Shown: positions 25,740 through 35,868 of the stretch, one piece after another
Layout of the letters: each line of letters opens with the position of its first letter
How positions within the stretch are numbered: position 1 is the stretch's first letter
Assembly: GCF_903645325.1 (NCBI RefSeq)
Contig: NZ_CAHJXQ010000001.1
Coordinates: forward strand, 124,001 to 188,000
Direction of reading: 5' to 3'
Origin: Microbacterium tenebrionis
GTDB lineage: Bacteria > Actinomycetota > Actinomycetes > Actinomycetales > Microbacteriaceae
DNA length: 64,000 nt
Notes under the pieces: model-generated
The model's database searches: none
Told to the model about the DNA's origin: nothing
Seen by the model: only the letters and a program-made list of their open reading frames with translations
Program-made: the position numbers and the translations under genes

Positions 25740-25958
25740 TCAGCGCTGGTTGCGGGGATGCTGCCGCGCCGCGCGCTCGTTGCCGCGCTTGTAGTTGCCG
25801 GTCCAGCGAGCCATCGCACCCTGCGGATCCGCCTCGGCATCCGCCAGGAACTCCGCGGCACGCGCACCGCGCAACACCGTCGCCTTGCGCCCGTGGTGAG
25901 TGATGAGGATGCTCCCGTCGCCGCGCTCCTCGAAAGCGAACCCGCCCGGCGTGCCCAT
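25740..25958 (-). CDS. small conserved hypothetical protein
   Basis: A 72-residue protein starting MGTPGGFAFEERGDGSILIT and ending with a basic tail (GNYKRGNERAARQHPRNQR). It looks like a compact alpha/beta protein with no membrane segment. Its ATG overlaps the stop of the upstream XRE regulator by one base, making it the last gene of that four-gene operon. Similar short proteins occur in other actinobacteria, as far as I recall, without known function. Confidence 0.75.
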   Translation of the reverse strand: MGTPGGFAFEERGDGSILITHHGRKATVLRGARAAEFLADAEADPQGAMARWTGNYKRGNERAARQHPRNQR

Positions 25959-26218
25959 CAGATGCCACCTCCGGTGGTGTGCCCCGCCGGCGCCAGCACG
26001 AGAAGCTCGCCCACTTCGCACTGCAACGCGTCGCAGATCGCTCGCAGCGTCGAGTACCGGATCGCCCGAGCCCGATCGTTCTTCAGCACCGACAGATTCA
26101 CGATCGAGACGCCCACCCGCGCGCTCAGTTCCGTGAGTGTCATGCCCCGCTCGGCGAGCAGCTCATCGAGCCGGCAGTGGATGCCGGTCTCCTCCTCGTC
26201 CGAAGCCGCCGGGGTCAT
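25958..26218 (-). CDS. XRE-family transcriptional regulator
   Basis: An 86-residue HTH regulator. The DNA-binding domain is LDELLAERGMTLTELSARVG, then VSIVNLSVLKNDRARAIRYS, then LRAICDALQCEVGELL. This compact YozG/Xre-like form is typically encoded beside DUF2975-like membrane proteins. Its ATG overlaps the stop of the upstream membrane-protein gene (ATGA). The tandem 16-bp repeats before the operon, at 27664-27695, are its most likely binding sites. Confidence 0.88.
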   Translation of the reverse strand: MTPAASDEEETGIHCRLDELLAERGMTLTELSARVGVSIVNLSVLKNDRARAIRYSTLRAICDALQCEVGELLVLAPAGHTTGGGI

Positions 26219-26889
26219 ACCAGCCCCTCCGTGTCCTTCTGCAGCCGTGCGCCGTCGGCGACCATCATCCCGACGATCGCGATGATCACACCGAGGAGCA
26301 GCAGCGTCACATCGACGCGATCGAGCACCCACAGCACATCCCACTGCGGCAGCACGATCAGCTCCGGACCGTCAGCAGTCAGCGTGCCATCGGCGTCGGC
26401 CGACACTTCGTACCCGAGCGCACGGACTGCCGCGTCCACGGCCCAGGCGTGCAGCTGCGGGGCGATCGCGCCCGCGAGCATGGTCAGCACGCCGACTGAG
26501 CCGAGACCCCATGCCAGCATCCGCACGAACGGCCTGCCGCGCAGCATCCGCACCGCGAGCATCACTGCCAACGCGCCACCGGCGATGATCACCAGGACGC
26601 CCAGCCCCTCCGCAGTCGCCTGCAGCACGCGCGGCAGCAGCAACGGCTGGTCGCTGACGATGACGACCTCGCTGTAGTCGACACGGTCGGCCTCGCTCAG
26701 CGCTCCGGTAGAGCTGATCGACGGCTCCCGCCCGGTGAGCAAATCGCTGCGTCCGGTCCAGTAGCTCGTGAAGAAGCCGGTGATCCTCGGGATGCTGCTG
26801 ATCGCCGAACCGATCAGCAGCATCCCGCCGAGTACCAGCGCGACGATCAGTGCGCCGCTGCGCCCCGGCCGAGAAGCTGTCGTGTTCAT
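26215..26889 (-). CDS. membrane protein of the XRE operon (second of two paralogs)
   Basis: A 224-residue protein with four predicted membrane helices: ALIVALVLGGMLLIGSAISS, GLGVLVIIAGGALAVMLAVR, LAWGLGSVGVLTMLAGAIAP and VTLLLLGVIIAIVGMMVADG. A polar extracytoplasmic loop lies between helices 1 and 2. The C-terminus DGARLQKDTEGLV is nearly the same as that of the upstream gene (HGAHLQRETEGLV), so the two are paralogs by tandem duplication. The layout, with an XRE regulator fused in the operon, resembles DUF2975 systems. Function unknown; a signalling or stress role is possible. Confidence 0.82.
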   Translation of the reverse strand: MNTTASRPGRSGALIVALVLGGMLLIGSAISSIPRITGFFTSYWTGRSDLLTGREPSISSTGALSEADRVDYSEVVIVSDQPLLLPRVLQATAEGLGVLVIIAGGALAVMLAVRMLRGRPFVRMLAWGLGSVGVLTMLAGAIAPQLHAWAVDAAVRALGYEVSADADGTLTADGPELIVLPQWDVLWVLDRVDVTLLLLGVIIAIVGMMVADGARLQKDTEGLV

Positions 26890-27650
26890 CAGACGAGCCC
26901 TTCCGTCTCGCGCTGCAGATGCGCGCCGTGACGCAGGACCGCCCCGAGAGCAGCGAATGCGAGGCCTGCTGCGATCGGCCAGAACGGGAAGTTCACGACG
27001 AAAGCCTCCTGCGGCCACCAGGCGGCGAGCACGTCCTCCACGCCGGCCACCTCCTCATAGCCTCCGCTGGAATACGAGAGCAGCTCTGCCGACGCCATGC
27101 TCCCGGCGATGTCCGAGAGCACCTGAGCGGCGACGCCACCTGCGCTGATGATGACCGCGATCACCATCGATGCCTGCGTCAGGACCGGAGCGAAGGCGCG
27201 CCCGCGGATCAACTGGAAGCAGGCGAGAGCGACCATGCTGGCGATCGCACCCGGCAGGATCCACCACAGCGCCTGGCCGATCGCCCAGCAGATGCGCGCC
27301 CCGAAGCTCAGACCGTTCACGACCACATCGGCGGACACGAACCCACCGCCCTCGCGCGTCGCCGTCGTCCCCTCCACGAACGCGCCGTCGGGTAGCGTCG
27401 GCCAGTACGTCTGCGTCGGGACGGTGATCGGCACCGCCGTCTGAACCAGCGTCGTGATCGTCGTGACGATCGCGCCGACCAGTGCGATTCCCGCCCACAG
27501 CACCGCGACGGCAAGAGTCACGCGAACGAGCGAGTGGGCGTCATCCGGCGCCATGCGCCGGCGCGCACTCGGACGGAGGAACACGACGATCACCGCGACG
27601 CACAGCGCGACGACGAGCGCAGCAGCGGCGACCCACAAGAGCATGCCCAT
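26889..27650 (-). CDS. membrane protein of the XRE operon (first of two paralogs)
   Basis: A 253-residue protein with about four membrane helices (LLWVAAAALVVALCVAVIVV, VTLAVAVLWAGIALVGAIVT, ALWWILPGAIASMVALACFQ, FPFWPIAAGLAFAALGAVLR) and a large extracytoplasmic loop after helix 2. Its C-terminus HGAHLQRETEGLV repeats in the next gene. Stop and start codons of the pair overlap (ATGA). A GGAGG site lies before the ATG. It is the first gene of the operon and faces clpC across 173 bases. No enzymatic motif is visible. Confidence 0.82.
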   Translation of the reverse strand: MGMLLWVAAAALVVALCVAVIVVFLRPSARRRMAPDDAHSLVRVTLAVAVLWAGIALVGAIVTTITTLVQTAVPITVPTQTYWPTLPDGAFVEGTTATREGGGFVSADVVVNGLSFGARICWAIGQALWWILPGAIASMVALACFQLIRGRAFAPVLTQASMVIAVIISAGGVAAQVLSDIAGSMASAELLSYSSGGYEEVAGVEDVLAAWWPQEAFVVNFPFWPIAAGLAFAALGAVLRHGAHLQRETEGLV

Positions 27651-27663
27651 CAGAAGCCTCCAT

Positions 27664-27695
27664 ATCGATATTCGTTGTTATCGATGTTCGTTAAC
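27664..27695 (-). promoter_or_regulatory. tandem 16-bp repeat, likely XRE operator
   Basis: ATCGATATTCGTTGTT (27664-27679) is followed directly by ATCGATGTTCGTTAAC (27680-27695), and a further half-site CTCGATAAC lies near 27705. The repeats sit between the ribosome-binding site and the probable promoter of the XRE/membrane operon, as autoregulatory operators do. This AT-rich patch stands out from the surrounding GC-rich DNA. Confidence 0.6.
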
Positions 27696-27787
27696 ATAAC
27701 GACTCTCGATAACTCCGTCAAGGGCCGGGTATGCCGACGGCGAACACGGCCTTGTGCACCTCGCCTGGTCGTTACTCTCGTAAACAA

Positions 27788-27809
27788 GCACTCCCGGACC
27801 GGAGAGTGC
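27788..27809 (+). promoter_or_regulatory. CIRCE-like inverted repeat before clpC
   Basis: GCACTC (27788-27793) and GAGTGC (27804-27809) are perfect arms 15 bases before the clpC start. They equal the core half-sites of the CIRCE element bound by HrcA, but the spacer is 10 bases, not the usual 9, and the outer TTA/TAA are missing. It may be a heat-shock operator or simply a 5'-leader hairpin. Confidence 0.4.
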
Positions 27810-27823
27810 CCAAAGGAGTTGAC

Positions 27824-30358
<2,535 letters not shown>

Positions 30359-30378
30359 CGACAGCTCACTGAGCGACG

Positions 30379-30408
30379 GAGGGGCGGATGCTTCGGCATC
30401 CGCCCCTC
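30379..30408 (+). terminator. clpC terminator hairpin
   Basis: GAGGGGCGGATGC (30379-30391) pairs perfectly with GCATCCGCCCCTC (30396-30408) around a TTCG tetraloop, starting 20 bases after the clpC stop. There is no U-run, as is common for actinobacterial hairpin terminators. Confidence 0.85.
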
Positions 30409-30427
30409 TCGCGTGTCCGGACCGTGT

Positions 30428-30509
30428 GCACAACTTCGGACCCGAGGGGCGACACGCCGCGGGTCCGTTCCCTCCGGCGGCGTGTCACACACGGCATCCG
30501 AAGCTGTGC
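30428..30509. repeat. 82-bp palindromic element, copy A
   Basis: The ends GCACAACTTCGGA (30428-30440) and TCCGAAGCTGTGC (30497-30509) are inverted repeats with 12 of 13 matching. An inner pair GACACGCCGC / GCGGCGTGTC strengthens the fold. A second element with almost the same ends and exactly the same 82-bp length lies inside cydD (37856-37937). It sits between clpC and argA. Confidence 0.6.
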
Positions 30510-30561
30510 TCCCTCGACGCGGCGCTCGGGGTCTTGCCGCGGCGAGTTCTAGGCTTGAGGG

Positions 30562-31059
30562 GTGAGCTACACCGTCCGATCCGCGCGCAGCGCCGACATC
30601 CTCGGCATCCACCAGTTGCTGGCGCCCCTGGTCGAGCGGCGCATCCTGCTGGGCAAGGACCTGGCCGTGCTGTACGGCGCGGTGCAGGAGTTCGTCGTCG
30701 CCGAGCAGGACGGGCAGCTGATCGGATGCGGCGCCCTGCACGTCATGTGGGAGGACCTCGGCGAGATCCGAACACTTATCGTGCGCGACGACAGGCTGCG
30801 TCACGGCGTCGGTCGTGCGATCGTGGAGGCTCTCGAGGAGCGCGCCCACGAGCTCGGGCTCACCCGGCTGTTCTGCCTCACCTTCGAGGTCGACTTCTTC
30901 ACCCGTCGCGGGTTCTCGCCGATCGGGGAGCAGGTCGTCGACCCCGACGTCTACTCGCAACTGCTGCGCAGCCCGGATGAAGGCGTCGCGGAGTTCCTCG
31001 ACCTCGCCCACGTGAAGCCGAACACCCTCGGCAACACCCGGATGCTGAAGAACCTGTGA
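30562..31059 (+). CDS. argA: amino-acid N-acetyltransferase (N-acetylglutamate synthase type)
   Basis: A 165-residue GNAT-fold acetyltransferase of the short actinobacterial ArgA group (compare M. tuberculosis Rv2747), which makes N-acetylglutamate from acetyl-CoA for arginine synthesis. Supporting blocks are VRSARSADILGIHQLLAPLV, ALHVMWEDLGEIRTLIVRDD, the acetyl-CoA loop RLRHGVGRAIVEALEERA and FFTRRGFSPI. GTG at 30562 is the start; TAGGCT at 30550-30555 fits a -10 box for a leaderless message. Confidence 0.85.
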   Translation: MSYTVRSARSADILGIHQLLAPLVERRILLGKDLAVLYGAVQEFVVAEQDGQLIGCGALHVMWEDLGEIRTLIVRDDRLRHGVGRAIVEALEERAHELGLTRLFCLTFEVDFFTRRGFSPIGEQVVDPDVYSQLLRSPDEGVAEFLDLAHVKPNTLGNTRMLKNL

Positions 31060-31072
31060 CGGTGCGGACCTG

Positions 31073-31720
31073 ATGACACCCAGCAGAGCGGTCTATCGGC
31101 GCCGGCGCCTCGCCTTCTTCACGATCCTCATCCTCGTCGTCGCGGCCATCGCGGCCGGAGCATGGCTGCTCATCGCCCAGCCGTGGGCGGGCGCGGACAC
31201 GCAGGCAGCCCCGACCGACTCGCCGTCCGCCAGCCCGAGCGCGACCGGATCCGAGACTCCGGCACCAGACGGGTCGGAGTCGCCGGAGCCCGAGCCGACG
31301 GCATCCGGACCCGCGCCGTGCCGCGCCGCCGACGTCGTCGTCGAAGCGGTCACGGATGCCGAGGGCTATCAGGCCGGCACGAATCCGAAGCTGTCGATCT
31401 CACTGAAGAACGCCAGCTCCTCGGACTGCACGATCGACGTCGGGTCGGCGACCCAGGCGTTCACGATCTCCAGCGGAGACGACATCTGGTGGCGATCCAC
31501 GGATTGCCAGGAGAATCCCAGCAGCATGGTCGTGACGCTCGCAGCGGGCCAGGAAGTGACCAGCGCGGAGCCCATCACGTGGGACCGCACACGCTCCGAT
31601 ACCTCAACGTGCGAGCAGGAGAACCGGCCGCGAGCACCCGGCGGCGGCGCCTCGTATCACGTCGCCGTATCGATCGGCGGATTCGACGCCACGACGACGC
31701 GGCAGATCTTCCTTTACTAG
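31073..31720 (+). CDS. membrane-anchored secreted protein of unknown function
   Basis: A 215-residue protein. A basic N-terminus and one membrane helix (LAFFTILILVVAAIAAGAWLLI, about 13-34) are followed by a Ser/Pro/Thr/Glu-rich linker and an extracytoplasmic domain with Cys residues that could form disulfides (SSDCTIDVG, STDCQENPS, STCEQENR). The domain looks like a beta-sandwich of the DUF4232-like kind, but I cannot name it firmly. It starts 13 bases after argA, so they may be co-transcribed. The structured RNA begins about 30 bases after its stop. Confidence 0.75.
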   Translation: MTPSRAVYRRRRLAFFTILILVVAAIAAGAWLLIAQPWAGADTQAAPTDSPSASPSATGSETPAPDGSESPEPEPTASGPAPCRAADVVVEAVTDAEGYQAGTNPKLSISLKNASSSDCTIDVGSATQAFTISSGDDIWWRSTDCQENPSSMVVTLAAGQEVTSAEPITWDRTRSDTSTCEQENRPRAPGGGASYHVAVSIGGFDATTTRQIFLY

Positions 31721-31749
31721 CTGGTGCTCATTCTTTGGGATACCATGGA

Positions 31750-31897
31750 ATAGCTCTCGGTACATACCGGTGTCAGCCATCCCCAGTGGCGTCGTATTCA
31801 GCGTCCCCAGCGCTTCGACATTTCGCCGGTCGAGAGCCCGCGGGCCCTTCCGAGTCATCCAATCCCCAATAGATTGCTCGGGAGGGCCCCTCTTTTA
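31750..31897 (+). ncRNA. candidate structured small RNA with three UCCCCA loops
   Basis: The outer stem is GCTCTCG (31753-31759) with CGAGAGC (31831-31837), extended by ACCGG (31766-31770) with CCGGT (31826-31830). Inside are hairpin 1, GCCAT/GTGGC (31776-31780, 31786-31790), loop CCCCA; and hairpin 2, GTCG/CGAC enclosing AGCGT/GCGCT (31800-31804, 31810-31814), loop CCCCA. Then a terminator stem of 13 pairs with one G-U, GGGCCCTTCCGAG (31842-31854) and CTCGGGAGGGCCC (31877-31889), whose tip CAAT/ATTG again presents CCCCA, followed by CTCTTTT. All three loops contain UCCCCA. TACCAT at 31741-31746 fits a -10 box. C-rich loops recall 6C RNA and RsaE-type anti-Shine-Dalgarno motifs, but I do not recognise a named family. 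Confidence 0.7.
31842..31896 (+). terminator. intrinsic terminator of the small RNA
   Basis: A 13-bp GC-rich stem (31842-31854 with 31877-31889, one G-U pair) is followed directly by CTCTTTT. This is one of the few terminators in the window with a U-run. It ends 11 bases before the next start codon. Confidence 0.8.
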
Positions 31898-31907
31898 TGC
31901 TGGAGGC

Positions 31908-32309
31908 ATGGCGTCCAAGAAGTCCCCCAAGCCCCGCCCCGAGGAGTTCCGCTCCGAGGCCCTCGCCGCGGCGCTCGAGAAGCAGGATGTCGCCGCCGTC
32001 GCGCTGGCCCTGCGTCACGGCAACACGGTCGTACCGCTGCTGCGCGCGGGTGCGCGCGACAACCCTCTCGACGGGGGCGAGGTGTGGACCTTCCGCGACC
32101 CGAACACCGGAGAGGTCGCGCTGCTGCTGTTCAGCGACGCCAAGAACAAGCCCGCCAACCTGCCGCCCGACATCGGCATCTACTCGCCGGCATGGCTCGA
32201 GAAGTTCCTCACCACGCACCGCGAGACGATCACGACCGTCTTCCTCGACATCGCGGGCCCGCATCCCATGCAGGCCTCGCCGGATGAGCTGCTGAAGGCG
32301 CTGGCGTAG
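31908..32309 (+). CDS. SseB-like protein
   Basis: A 133-residue soluble protein starting MASKKSPKPRPEEFRSEALA, with a charged N-terminus and an alpha/beta body (NTVVPLLRAG, GEVALLLFSDAKNKPANLPP, YSPAWLEKFLTTHRETITTV, FLDIAGPHPMQASPDELLKA). The pattern fits the SseB N-terminal domain family (PF07179), whose role outside enterobacterial enhanced-serine-sensitivity work is unclear. ATG at 31908 has GGAGG seven bases before it, directly after the RNA terminator. It is convergent with radA, one base apart. Confidence 0.65.
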   Translation: MASKKSPKPRPEEFRSEALAAALEKQDVAAVALALRHGNTVVPLLRAGARDNPLDGGEVWTFRDPNTGEVALLLFSDAKNKPANLPPDIGIYSPAWLEKFLTTHRETITTVFLDIAGPHPMQASPDELLKALA

Positions 32310-32310
32310 T

Positions 32311-33690
32311 TCAGAACGGGGGAACCGCGTCCTCGTGGCGACGCGGAGCAGTGGGCGCTGACCGGCGGCTGCGCACGCGCACGGCATCGAGCGCATCGGC
32401 CAGCTTCTCGGATCGTTCGTCGACGACCTGCGTGTAGCCGAGCCTTGCCGCCTCGTTGCGTCGCTGGCCGGCCTGCGTCACCGGACGGATCTCACCGGCG
32501 AGCGACAACTCGCCGACCGCCGCGACGGTGCGCGGCACCGAAACCCCGGTGATGGCGCCCGCTACAGCGATCGCGATCGCCAGGTCGGCCGCCGGTTCCG
32601 TGAACCGCACACCCCCGACCGTCGACACGTACACATCCAGTTTCGAGGTCGGGATGCCGCCCCGCTTCTCGAGAATCGCCAGCACCATCGCGACCCGCGC
32701 GGCATCCAGTCCCGACACCACCCGGCGCGGGTTCGGGGCGGCCGTGTCGACCGTCAGCGCCTGCACCTCGACGGGCAGGGCGCGACGCCCCTCCATCGCG
32801 ATCGCGACGCAGGTGCCGGGTTCGGTCGAGCCGTGCCCCAGGAACAGCCCGGACGGATCGGGCACCTCAGCGATGCCGTCGCCGGTCATCTCGAAGCATC
32901 CGACCTCGTCGGTCGGCCCGAACCGGTTCTTCAGCGCGCGGATGAACCGCAGCGCGGTCTGCCGGTCGCCCTCGAAGTGACACACGACATCGACGAGGTG
33001 CTCGAGGATGCGGGGTCCGGCGACCTGCCCGTCCTTCGTGACGTGCCCGACGAGGATGACCGGCAGGTGCCGCTCCTTCGCCACGCGGATCAGCGTCGCG
33101 GCGACCTCGCGCACCTGACTGGGCTGGCCGGCGGCGCCGTCGGACAGCGAGGATGCCACGGTCTGCACCGAGTCGACGATCACGAGCTCGGGCTTCACCT
33201 CGTCGATGTGCCCCAGGATCGTCGCGAGGTCGGTCTCGCTCGCGAGATACAGCTCGTCGTGCAGGGCACCGGTGCGCTCGGCGCGCAACCGTACCTGCGC
33301 CTGCGACTCCTCGGCGCTCGCGTACAGCACGCGCCGCCCGCCGCGAGCGGCCTGAGCGGCCACCTCGAGCAGCAGCGTCGACTTGCCCACGCCCGGCTCG
33401 CCGCTGAGCAGGATTGCCGCACCAGGCACGATGCCGCCGCCGAGAACACGATCGAACTCGCCCACGCCGCTCGATCGTCGAGGCGTGTCGGCGGTCGTGA
33501 TCTGAGTGATCGGCCGGGCTGCGCGCGCCGACCCGGGGGCGACGGCGCTCACCCGCGGCACACCGGCGGTGGACACTTCTTCGACCGTTCCCCACTGCTG
33601 ACACTCGCCGCAGCGCCCGACCCACTTCGACGTCGTCCACCCGCATTCGGAGCATTTGAAGGGGGCGGGAGCGGGACGACGGGTTGCCAT
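32311..33690 (-). CDS. radA: DNA repair protein RadA
   Basis: A 459-residue RecA-related helicase that promotes branch migration in recombination repair. Features in order: an N-terminal C4 zinc finger (Cys 13, 16, 27, 30 in CSECGWTTSKWVGRCGEC), Walker A GEPGVGKSTLLLEVA near residue 97, Walker B ELVIVDSVQT, the RadA-specific KNRFG motif (ALKNRFGPTDEVG), and a Lon-protease-like C-terminal domain (KLDVYVSTVGGVRFTEPAAD). Start and length are standard. Confidence 0.96.
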   Translation of the reverse strand: MATRRPAPAPFKCSECGWTTSKWVGRCGECQQWGTVEEVSTAGVPRVSAVAPGSARAARPITQITTADTPRRSSGVGEFDRVLGGGIVPGAAILLSGEPGVGKSTLLLEVAAQAARGGRRVLYASAEESQAQVRLRAERTGALHDELYLASETDLATILGHIDEVKPELVIVDSVQTVASSLSDGAAGQPSQVREVAATLIRVAKERHLPVILVGHVTKDGQVAGPRILEHLVDVVCHFEGDRQTALRFIRALKNRFGPTDEVGCFEMTGDGIAEVPDPSGLFLGHGSTEPGTCVAIAMEGRRALPVEVQALTVDTAAPNPRRVVSGLDAARVAMVLAILEKRGGIPTSKLDVYVSTVGGVRFTEPAADLAIAIAVAGAITGVSVPRTVAAVGELSLAGEIRPVTQAGQRRNEAARLGYTQVVDERSEKLADALDAVRVRSRRSAPTAPRRHEDAVPPF

Positions 33691-33791
33691 GCGACAAGGC
33701 TATCGATGGCATCCGACATCCCTACCGCCGCAGAGCGATTATTCACGGCCCGAGAATCACGGGCTGATCAGGAACTCGCCATAATTGAGGT

Positions 33792-34409
33792 ATGGCTACC
33801 GCCCGGCCCGCATGCGGCCCGATCTCGACCTTCTCCCGGGTGCAGATCCTGCACCTGGTGCAGTCGCGATCCCGACGCACGATCGGCGAGCTGTGCGAGG
33901 CGACGGGGCTGCACCAGAACACGGTGCGCGAACACCTGCAGCGCCTGATCGACGGCGGCTACGTGCTCGCCGAGACCGAGCACCGCACGACCCGTGGTCG
34001 CCCGCGCACGCTGTACAGCGCGGCCACCGGCGCCCCCGAGGCATCCAGCCCGATCGCCCGTGACAAGGTCAGCGCCGCCGCCCGCCGCGGCGACCTCATG
34101 CGCCGGGCGCTGCCGTCCACGGCATCCGATCTCGGCCGCGAGGCCACCTATCAGCTCGACGCCCTCGTCGAGCACCTCGAAGAAAGCGGATTCGAGCCCG
34201 TCATCGACGACGGCCGGCTCACCATCGACCTCACCCCGTGCCCGCACGCCGCGGCGCGACCCGAGGACCGCCCGGTGCTGTGCCGGGTGCACCTGAGCCT
34301 CATGCAGTCTGTGCTGACCGAGGCCGGCGGCCCGCTGTCTGCCGACTTCGTGCGCGACCCTGCGCTGCCTGAGGACTGCGTCGTGCAGTTGAGAGACACC
34401 GCGGCCTGA
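33792..34409 (+). CDS. winged-helix regulator with Cys motif, upstream of cydABDC
   Basis: A 205-residue protein of the COG2345-like ArsR-type group. The N-terminal winged helix is LHLVQSRSRRTIGELCEATG, then LHQNTVREHLQRLIDGGYVL. The C-terminal half has a cysteine pattern TPCPHAAARPEDRPVLCRVH and later PEDCVVQL, like the metal- or FeS-binding C-x12-C region of SufR-like regulators. It lies 31 bases before cydA, so it probably controls the cytochrome bd operon in response to redox or oxygen; this is inferred. CATAAT at 33780-33785 is a -10 box only seven bases from the ATG, suggesting a leaderless message. Confidence 0.8.
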   Translation: MATARPACGPISTFSRVQILHLVQSRSRRTIGELCEATGLHQNTVREHLQRLIDGGYVLAETEHRTTRGRPRTLYSAATGAPEASSPIARDKVSAAARRGDLMRRALPSTASDLGREATYQLDALVEHLEESGFEPVIDDGRLTIDLTPCPHAAARPEDRPVLCRVHLSLMQSVLTEAGGPLSADFVRDPALPEDCVVQLRDTAA

Positions 34410-34440
34410 CGGCCATGCGTGATTCGAGAGAGGACATATC

Positions 34441-35859
34441 GTGATGGAGTGGCTGGATCCGCTGGCACTGGCCAGGTGGCAGTTCGGTCTCACGACCGTG
34501 TACCACTACCTGTTCGTCCCGCTGACGATCGGCATGGCGCTGGCCGCCGCGATCTTCCAGACCGCGTGGGTGCGCACCGGCAAGGTCCACTACCTGCACC
34601 TGACCCGGTTCTTTGGGAAGATCTTCCTCATCAACTTCGCCATGGGCGTGGTGACCGGCATCGTGCAGGAGTTCCAGTTCGGTATGAACTGGTCGGACTA
34701 CTCGCGCTTCGTGGGCGACGTGTTCGGCGCCCCGCTCGCGTTCGAGGGGCTGCTGGCGTTCTTCTTCGAGGCGACGTTCATCGGTGTGTGGATCTTCGGC
34801 TGGGACAAGCTGCCGCAGAAGCTGCACCTGGCATCCATCTGGTGCGTCGCGATCGGCAGCACCCTGTCGGCGTACTTCATCATCGCCGCCAACGCCTTCA
34901 TGCAGAACCCGGTCGGCTACGAGTACAACCCCGTCACGAACCGCGCCGAACTGGTCGACTTCTGGGCGCTGCTGACGAACCCGGTGGCGCTCGCCGCGTT
35001 CCCGCACACGATCTTCGGTGCGTTCATGTTCGCGGCCGGTGTCATCATCTCGGTATCGGCCTGGCACCTCTACCGAGGCCAGCACCTCGACACCATGCGC
35101 GTCTCTCTGAAGTTCGGTCTGTGGGGCATGCTCGTCTCGACCGCCGGCGTGGTGCTCTCGGGCGATCAGCTGGGCCTGGCGATGTACGCCGCCCAGCCGA
35201 TGAAGATGGCCGCCGCCGAGGCGACGTTCAACACCGTCTGCGGGGCGGATGCCTCGTTCAGCCTGTTCACGCTCGGCACGCCGGACGGCTCGTCCGAGCT
35301 GTTCTCGATCCGCGTTCCGTACCTGTTGTCGCTGCTGTCGACGCACAGCTTCGACGAATGCGTGCACGGCATCAATGATCTGAACGCAGAGTACGCCGAG
35401 ACATATGCCGATCTCGGCATCGACAACTTCGCTCCGGTGCTGTGGATCACCTACTGGGCGTTCCGCTGGATGATCGGCCTGGGCCTGCTGCACGCGTTCA
35501 TCGCGTTGGTCGGCCTGTGGGTCACCCGTAAGGGGGCGAAGCGACCGGTCGCGAAGTGGATGTGGAAGATCGCCATCTGGTCGTTCCCGCTCGCACTGCT
35601 CGCCAACATCGTCGGGTGGGTGTTCACCGAGATGGGCCGCCAGCCGTGGATCGTGTTCGGGCTCATGAGCACCCGCGACGGCGTCTCGCCCGGCACCTCG
35701 GGCCTCGAAGTGCTCATCTCGCTGATCTCGTTCACCGCGATCTACGCCGCGCTCGCGGTGGTCGAGGTCCGACTGATCGTGAAGGCCGCGCAGAAGGGGC
35801 CAGACGCCGACGAACAACCCGCTGACGAGACGGCCCAGCTGCCGTCGACTGTGTACTGA
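34441..35859 (+). CDS. cydA: cytochrome bd ubiquinol oxidase subunit I
   Basis: A 472-residue membrane protein, the haem-bearing quinol oxidase subunit that reduces oxygen to water at low oxygen tension. Haem ligands can be placed: His in TTVYHYLFVPLTIG near residue 21, His in AAFPHTIFGAFMFAAG near 190 and Met in FTEMGRQPWIVFG near 400. The Q-loop is of the short type. GTG at 34441 has AGAGAGGA six bases upstream; ATG at 34444 is an alternative. First of the four-gene operon cydABDC. Confidence 0.96.
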   Translation: MMEWLDPLALARWQFGLTTVYHYLFVPLTIGMALAAAIFQTAWVRTGKVHYLHLTRFFGKIFLINFAMGVVTGIVQEFQFGMNWSDYSRFVGDVFGAPLAFEGLLAFFFEATFIGVWIFGWDKLPQKLHLASIWCVAIGSTLSAYFIIAANAFMQNPVGYEYNPVTNRAELVDFWALLTNPVALAAFPHTIFGAFMFAAGVIISVSAWHLYRGQHLDTMRVSLKFGLWGMLVSTAGVVLSGDQLGLAMYAAQPMKMAAAEATFNTVCGADASFSLFTLGTPDGSSELFSIRVPYLLSLLSTHSFDECVHGINDLNAEYAETYADLGIDNFAPVLWITYWAFRWMIGLGLLHAFIALVGLWVTRKGAKRPVAKWMWKIAIWSFPLALLANIVGWVFTEMGRQPWIVFGLMSTRDGVSPGTSGLEVLISLISFTAIYAALAVVEVRLIVKAAQKGPDADEQPADETAQLPSTVY

Positions 35860-35868
35860 GAGGCGACC

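Noticed and set aside
31750..31897. 6C RNA
   Set aside because: Loops have four C each rather than six or more, there are three of them, and the outer stem differs; kept as an unnamed RNA.
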